Below, one piece after another: positions 60,776 to 64,000 of a stretch of 64,000 bases of DNA. The position numbers were made by a program, and so were the translations under genes. The stretch is from NCBI RefSeq assembly GCF_029714325.1, contig NZ_CP121666.1, forward strand, positions 7,161,001 to 7,225,000, in the 5' to 3' direction. How positions within the stretch are numbered: position 1 is the stretch's first letter; every line of letters begins with the position of its first letter. The stretch comes from Bradyrhizobium sp. CB1717. Lineage in GTDB: Bacteria > Pseudomonadota > Alphaproteobacteria > Rhizobiales > Xanthobacteraceae. The notes under the pieces were generated by a model, which was not told the DNA's origin, ran no database searches, and saw only the letters and a program-made list of their open reading frames with translations.

Positions 60776-60994
60776 ATGCTGAATTTTGTCGAGGTATTCA
60801 ACGTCATGGACGTGGATCCGACCACCGGACGTGCCGTCTGGACCGGGCTCACGGGCACGCGAACGGCGCTTGAGCGCGACGGCTTCGTGATCGACCCGCA
60901 GGCGCCCGCCTATTGTCCGAGAGCATGGCTCGACGAGCGAGGCTATCTCGACTCCGAGCTTGCCCGCCAACATCCTCGCCCCTGGGGCATCTGA
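60776..60994 (+). CDS. small soluble hypothetical protein
   Basis: A 72-residue product beginning MLNFVEVFNVMDVDPTTGRA, without membrane segment. The sequence has a domain-like mix (VWTGLTGTRTALERDGFVID, CPRAWLDERGYLD). No family recognised. It is the third gene of the series, 22 bases after the preceding stop. Confidence 0.6.
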   Translation: MLNFVEVFNVMDVDPTTGRAVWTGLTGTRTALERDGFVIDPQAPAYCPRAWLDERGYLDSELARQHPRPWGI

Positions 60995-61034
60995 CAATGC
61001 GACCGATCCATATCATGGTCAGGAGCCGGGTGCA

Positions 61035-61406
61035 GTGAGCCGACAATCCGTTCTATCGATGCGCGCGAGCCGATCCGCTCGGTCCGGCATTCCACTGCGG
61101 GCTTACTTTCTGTGGGCCGGCGCGGGCTTGCTCCTGCTGCTGTGCGCGGCCGATTGGGTGCTGCCTGCTGCCCTGCCGAGCCGATCTGCGGCGCCAGATC
61201 GAGCGATGCCGCCGATCCGCATCCACTCCGATGTGAAGGGACCGGAACTGGTGGTCATCGATACCAATCAGCCCGCGCGAGTGCTGGCGGACAAGGACAT
61301 CGCAGCCTCCGCGCATCTGGAGAACGCTGATGCAGCCGATGCTGTCCAAGAGCCGGTTTCGCTCGCGTCCGTGGACGGCAGCGAAGTGGCCCCGCAACAC
61401 CGATGA
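61035..61406 (+). CDS. single-span membrane protein
   Basis: A GTG at 61035 with AGGAG nine bases upstream opens a 123-residue frame; an ATG at 61059 is the alternative. One membrane segment (AYFLWAGAGLLLLLCAADWVL) is followed by an outside domain with PPIRIHSDVKGPELVVIDTN. Its stop overlaps the next start (ATGA). Family unknown; proteins of this pattern occur in Bradyrhizobium. Confidence 0.65.
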   Translation: MSRQSVLSMRASRSARSGIPLRAYFLWAGAGLLLLLCAADWVLPAALPSRSAAPDRAMPPIRIHSDVKGPELVVIDTNQPARVLADKDIAASAHLENADAADAVQEPVSLASVDGSEVAPQHR

Positions 61407-61618
61407 CCCCGCGAGTGCGCGAAAGCCTCGCGCAGTCCATCGCCGATCACGACGGGGCGCGTGCCATGACCGAGCCGCGACCCACATCCGCTCACGCGCG
61501 GAGCGACAAGCGCCGACGATCTGCAGGGCGTCTGGGACCCGGCGGCACGCTCGGCCGGTGCAATGCGTTCAGCGGCGGCGCCTGCCGCTACGCGCTCATA
61601 CCCTCGTACACGGACTAG
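61403..61618 (+). CDS. small basic protein, 71 residues
   Basis: Begins MTPRVRESLAQSIADHDGAR at an ATG that overlaps the previous stop. Arg-rich, with GGTLGRCNAFSGGACRYAL near the end. No family recognised. Coupling to the preceding gene supports translation, but composition alone would not. Confidence 0.5.
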   Translation: MTPRVRESLAQSIADHDGARAMTEPRPTSAHARSDKRRRSAGRLGPGGTLGRCNAFSGGACRYALIPSYTD

Positions 61619-61653
61619 ACGACCTGCCGTTTTGAACCTTGGGATTTACCTGA

Positions 61654-62256
61654 ATGTCGAAGAAGCATTTGTTTGCCCTGATCGTGTGGTCTGCCACGCT
61701 TGCCGCAACGGGCGCGCTCGCCGATATCGCCCAGAGGCCTGCGGATGCCGATCCCGTCGGCGCGGCGGCACAAAGCGGTTCGGAGGAGACGGCGATTCGC
61801 CGCGTGCTCGAGCAATTCCACGCCACGCACGTCCCGCTCAGCCAGGCCATGGCGATCGCCGAGCATTTGCATGACGGCTCCAGAACCGCGGATATCAGCT
61901 TCGAAGCATCCGACACACCCGTCTATCGCGTGCGCACGATCAAGAACGAGCATGTATGGGAGAACGTCATTGATGCAAACACCGGCAGCATCACGGGCAA
62001 GGAGATCGCATCTACTCTCAAGGAGCTCGATCGAGAAGACCTCGCCAAAGTCATTGCCCTGAGATGGATCAAGCAGGAAATGGCGGATGCGGTGCAGGTC
62101 GCCGAAAAAGCCGCAGCCGGCAGCGCGCTGGCTGGAGGGCTGATCACGCAGGACGGCAAGCTCAACTTCGTGATCGTCGTCGCCAGTGGCGACCATCTGA
62201 AAGAGGTCACGCTCGAGCCGCCCAAGGTCGGAAAGCAAGGGTCGTCCCGGCAATAG
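61654..62256 (+). CDS. exported PepSY-domain protein
   Basis: The 200-residue product has a signal peptide (MSKKHLFALIVWSATLAATGALA). PLSQAMAIAEHLHDGSRTADISF followed by YRVRTIKNEHVWENVIDANTGSITG at about 70-118 is a PepSY domain, and the remaining part is helical. PepSY domains are thought to restrain proteases or bind partners in the periplasm. The patatin-like gene follows 69 bases later; cotranscription is possible. Confidence 0.8.
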   Translation: MSKKHLFALIVWSATLAATGALADIAQRPADADPVGAAAQSGSEETAIRRVLEQFHATHVPLSQAMAIAEHLHDGSRTADISFEASDTPVYRVRTIKNEHVWENVIDANTGSITGKEIASTLKELDREDLAKVIALRWIKQEMADAVQVAEKAAAGSALAGGLITQDGKLNFVIVVASGDHLKEVTLEPPKVGKQGSSRQ

Positions 62257-62325
62257 CAGCAACAGGCAATCGCTTTCGACAAACCAGGAACGTTGGCCAC
62301 TCCACAAACAAGAGCATATCAAATC

Positions 62326-63498
62326 ATGAACTTTCAGCCTCAGGCGCAATTCACCACCGCACAGCGGCGGCTGCCCTTCGACTGCATCGCCCTGCTCCTG
62401 CAAGGCGGCGGCGCCCTCGGCGCCTATCAGGCAGGCGTCTACGAGGCGCTGGCCGAAGCCGGCGTCCATCCAGACTGGGTCGCCGGGATCTCGATCGGCG
62501 CCATCAACGCCGCCATCATCGCCGGCAACCCGCCCGAAACCCGTGTTGACCGGCTCCGGGATTTCTGGACTCAGGTGACGTCGACCGGTCCTTGGGATTG
62601 GTCCGGCAATTCCCTTTTTGATTGGGCCCGGAGCGACGCCACGCGCAATCTCGTCAACCAGATGAGTGCGGGCCTCGCCGCGGCCTGCGGCGCGAGTGGC
62701 TTTTTCTCCGCGCGCCCGATGCTGCCCTGGCTGCAGGCTGCCGGGAGCAGCGATGCCACCAGCTTCTACGACACCGGCGCGCTCAAGAGTACGCTCGAGC
62801 GTCTGGTCGATTTCGATCGCCTCAACACCGGAATGACGCGCTTCAGCGCAGGGGCGGTCAATGTCCGAACCGGAAATTTCGTCTATTTCGACACCACAAC
62901 GCATACGATCCGGCCGGAGCATATCATGGCGAGCGGCGCGCTGCCGCCTGGCTTTCCGGCCGTCGAGATCGAAGGCGAGCATTACTGGGACGGCGGCCTC
63001 GTTTCGAACACACCCTTGCAGTGGGTGATCGAGTGGGGTGTCCCGCAGGACATGCTTGCCTTTCAAGTCGACCTCTGGAGCGCAGGGGGCCAGGTTCCGC
63101 GCAACATGGGCGAAGTCGCGACGCGGCAGAAGGAGGTCCAGTATTCAAGCCGTACGCGCGCAAGTACGGACCAGTTCAAGCGCGTTCATCGTCTGCAGCG
63201 CGCCCTTGCCGCTCTGTTGCGACGCCTGCCCGAAGATCTTCGCGAGCACGAGGACGTGAAACTCCTCAGCACGGCCTCGTCCGATCATGTCTACAACATC
63301 GTCCACCTGATCTATCGGGCGCGCAATCACGAGGGGCACTCCAAAGACTACGAGTTTTCCCGCCTGTCGATGCAGGACCATTGGCGCGCCGGCTATCACG
63401 ATGCGCTGCGCACGCTGCGCCATCCCGAAGTGCTCGCTCGTCCCACCAGTCCTGATGGCGTCTTCACGTTCGACCTCGAGCATGATGGCCGCGAGTAG
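62326..63498 (+). CDS. patatin-like phospholipase with DUF3734-type C-terminus
   Basis: The protein is 390 residues. The oxyanion loop [20 protein letters not shown] near 25 and the nucleophile [14 protein letters not shown] near 57 (GxSxG) are followed by the catalytic Asp in [12 protein letters not shown] near 222. The tail (about 250-390) is the DUF3734-like helical extension typical of proteobacterial patatins near polyhydroxybutyrate genes. A TTG at 62293 with AGGAA just ahead is an alternative start. With the acetoacetate decarboxylase gene next door, a role in lipid or polyhydroxyalkanoate turnover is plausible. Confidence 0.9.
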   Translation: MNFQPQAQFTTAQRRLPFDCIALLLQGGGALGAYQAGVYEALAEAGVHPDWVAGISIGAINAAIIAGNPPETRVDRLRDFWTQVTSTGPWDWSGNSLFDWARSDATRNLVNQMSAGLAAACGASGFFSARPMLPWLQAAGSSDATSFYDTGALKSTLERLVDFDRLNTGMTRFSAGAVNVRTGNFVYFDTTTHTIRPEHIMASGALPPGFPAVEIEGEHYWDGGLVSNTPLQWVIEWGVPQDMLAFQVDLWSAGGQVPRNMGEVATRQKEVQYSSRTRASTDQFKRVHRLQRALAALLRRLPEDLREHEDVKLLSTASSDHVYNIVHLIYRARNHEGHSKDYEFSRLSMQDHWRAGYHDALRTLRHPEVLARPTSPDGVFTFDLEHDGRE

Positions 63499-63530
63499 AC
63501 CGATCGCCAGTGTCATACGGAGAACCCAAA

Positions 63531-64000
63531 ATGCGCGAGAATGACGTCCTCAGGCGGGCTTTTGCCATGCCCCTGACCAGCCCGGCCTATTCGCCGGGGC
63601 CCTATCGCTTTGTCGACCGCGAGTATCTGATCATCACCTATCGCACCGATCCCGCGAAGCTGCGCGCCATCGTGCCCGAACCGCTGGAATTCGACGAGCG
63701 CGAAGCTCTCGTCAAATATGAGTTCATTCGGATGCCGGACTCCAACGGGTTTGGCGACTACACGGAAAGCGGCCAGGTCATCCCCGTCTCTTTCCGCGGG
63801 CGCAAGGGCGGCTACACGCATTGCATGTTTCTCAATGACGAGGGGCCCATTGCGGGTGGACGCGAGCTCTGGGGCTTTCCGAAGAAGCTCGCGCAGCCGA
63901 CCTTACGAACCGAGATCGATACCCTGATCGGAACGCTGGACTACGGCCCGCTGCGGGTCGCAACGGGAACGATGGGCTATAAGCATCGCGAGGTCGAACT
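63531..64000 (+). CDS. acetoacetate decarboxylase family protein (partial)
   Basis: The first 156 residues are present; the gene runs off the right edge. [29 protein letters not shown] and [35 protein letters not shown] match the acetoacetate decarboxylase fold, with the Schiff-base Lys in FPKK. CGGAGAA precedes the ATG. It would convert acetoacetate to acetone and CO2. The gene begins 33 bases after the patatin-like gene and probably shares its transcript. Confidence 0.9.
   Translation, partial: MRENDVLRRAFAMPLTSPAYSPGPYRFVDREYLIITYRTDPAKLRAIVPEPLEFDEREALVKYEFIRMPDSNGFGDYTESGQVIPVSFRGRKGGYTHCMFLNDEGPIAGGRELWGFPKKLAQPTLRTEIDTLIGTLDYGPLRVATGTMGYKHREVE

Noticed and set aside
1..64000. CRISPR arrays, rRNA or tRNA genes
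   Set aside because: I saw no regularly spaced repeats and no cloverleaf-like or rRNA sequence in reading the window; a dedicated scan (tRNAscan, Rfam) could still find a small RNA.

Overview
This window reads as a chromosomal segment of a slow-growing rhizobium, most likely Bradyrhizobium or a close relative in the Nitrobacteraceae. The reasons are the high-GC alphaproteobacterial codon use, dispersed GTAGGATGGGTAGAGCG palindromes, a perfect FixK/FNR box, a VirA/VirG-like two-component pair, a DUF1127 protein and an avidin-family gene. This assignment is an inference from content; no rRNA or tRNA gene is present to confirm it.

Layout. 0-13 kb: a small HGGxxG protein, a CYTH-CHAD protein, a cytoplasmic avidin-like protein, small hypotheticals, a calcineurin-type phosphoesterase with two membrane proteins behind a FixK box, a TAXI-type binding protein, and a catabolic stretch (MFS, M20 hydrolase, enolase-superfamily enzyme, M20 amidohydrolase) punctuated by two copies of a palindromic repeat. 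13-20 kb: a VirA-like kinase, VirG-like regulator, MauG/CcpA-like di-haem protein, DUF1127 protein and membrane-anchored di-haem cytochrome, with vir-box-like sites at two promoters. 20-28 kb: a GT1 glycosyltransferase, a Bcr/CflA-like MFS, a symporter/BNR-sialidase-like/SDR operon behind a GAACAA-type operator, and another MFS.

28-41 kb is the most unusual part: an NHLM-type peptide export cluster (HlyD-like adaptor, C39-peptidase ABC transporter, second ABC transporter with a degenerate N-terminal domain, cNMP-binding-like protein) flanked on both sides by tiny genes for double-glycine leader peptides. Two leader genes are intact, one is interrupted by a stop codon and one is a remnant fused to a decayed adenylate-cyclase gene. 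The leaders share a DALxDxSLDDVSGG end but have unrelated 4-19 residue cores. No maturation enzyme is nearby. An 18-bp inverted repeat, ATACGGCAGATGTCGTAT, occurs exactly three times: upstream of both intact leaders and upstream of a small membrane ORF next to a hybrid histidine kinase/NarL-type regulator pair.

41-51 kb: a long minus-strand operon (PanE-like reductase, VOC, MaoC, class III CoA-transferase, two shikimate/quinate dehydrogenases, polar amino-acid-type ABC importer, type II dehydroquinase, Gfo/Idh/MocA oxidoreductase) with a divergent LysR regulator; it looks like uptake and catabolism of a hydroaromatic or related acid. 51-62 kb: a four-gene RND efflux operon whose first gene is a soluble histidine-kinase-like protein, its divergent TetR repressor, and a second promoter carrying the same operator in front of five tiny overlapping genes. 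61.6-64 kb: a PepSY protein, a patatin-like phospholipase and the start of an acetoacetate decarboxylase gene that runs off the window.
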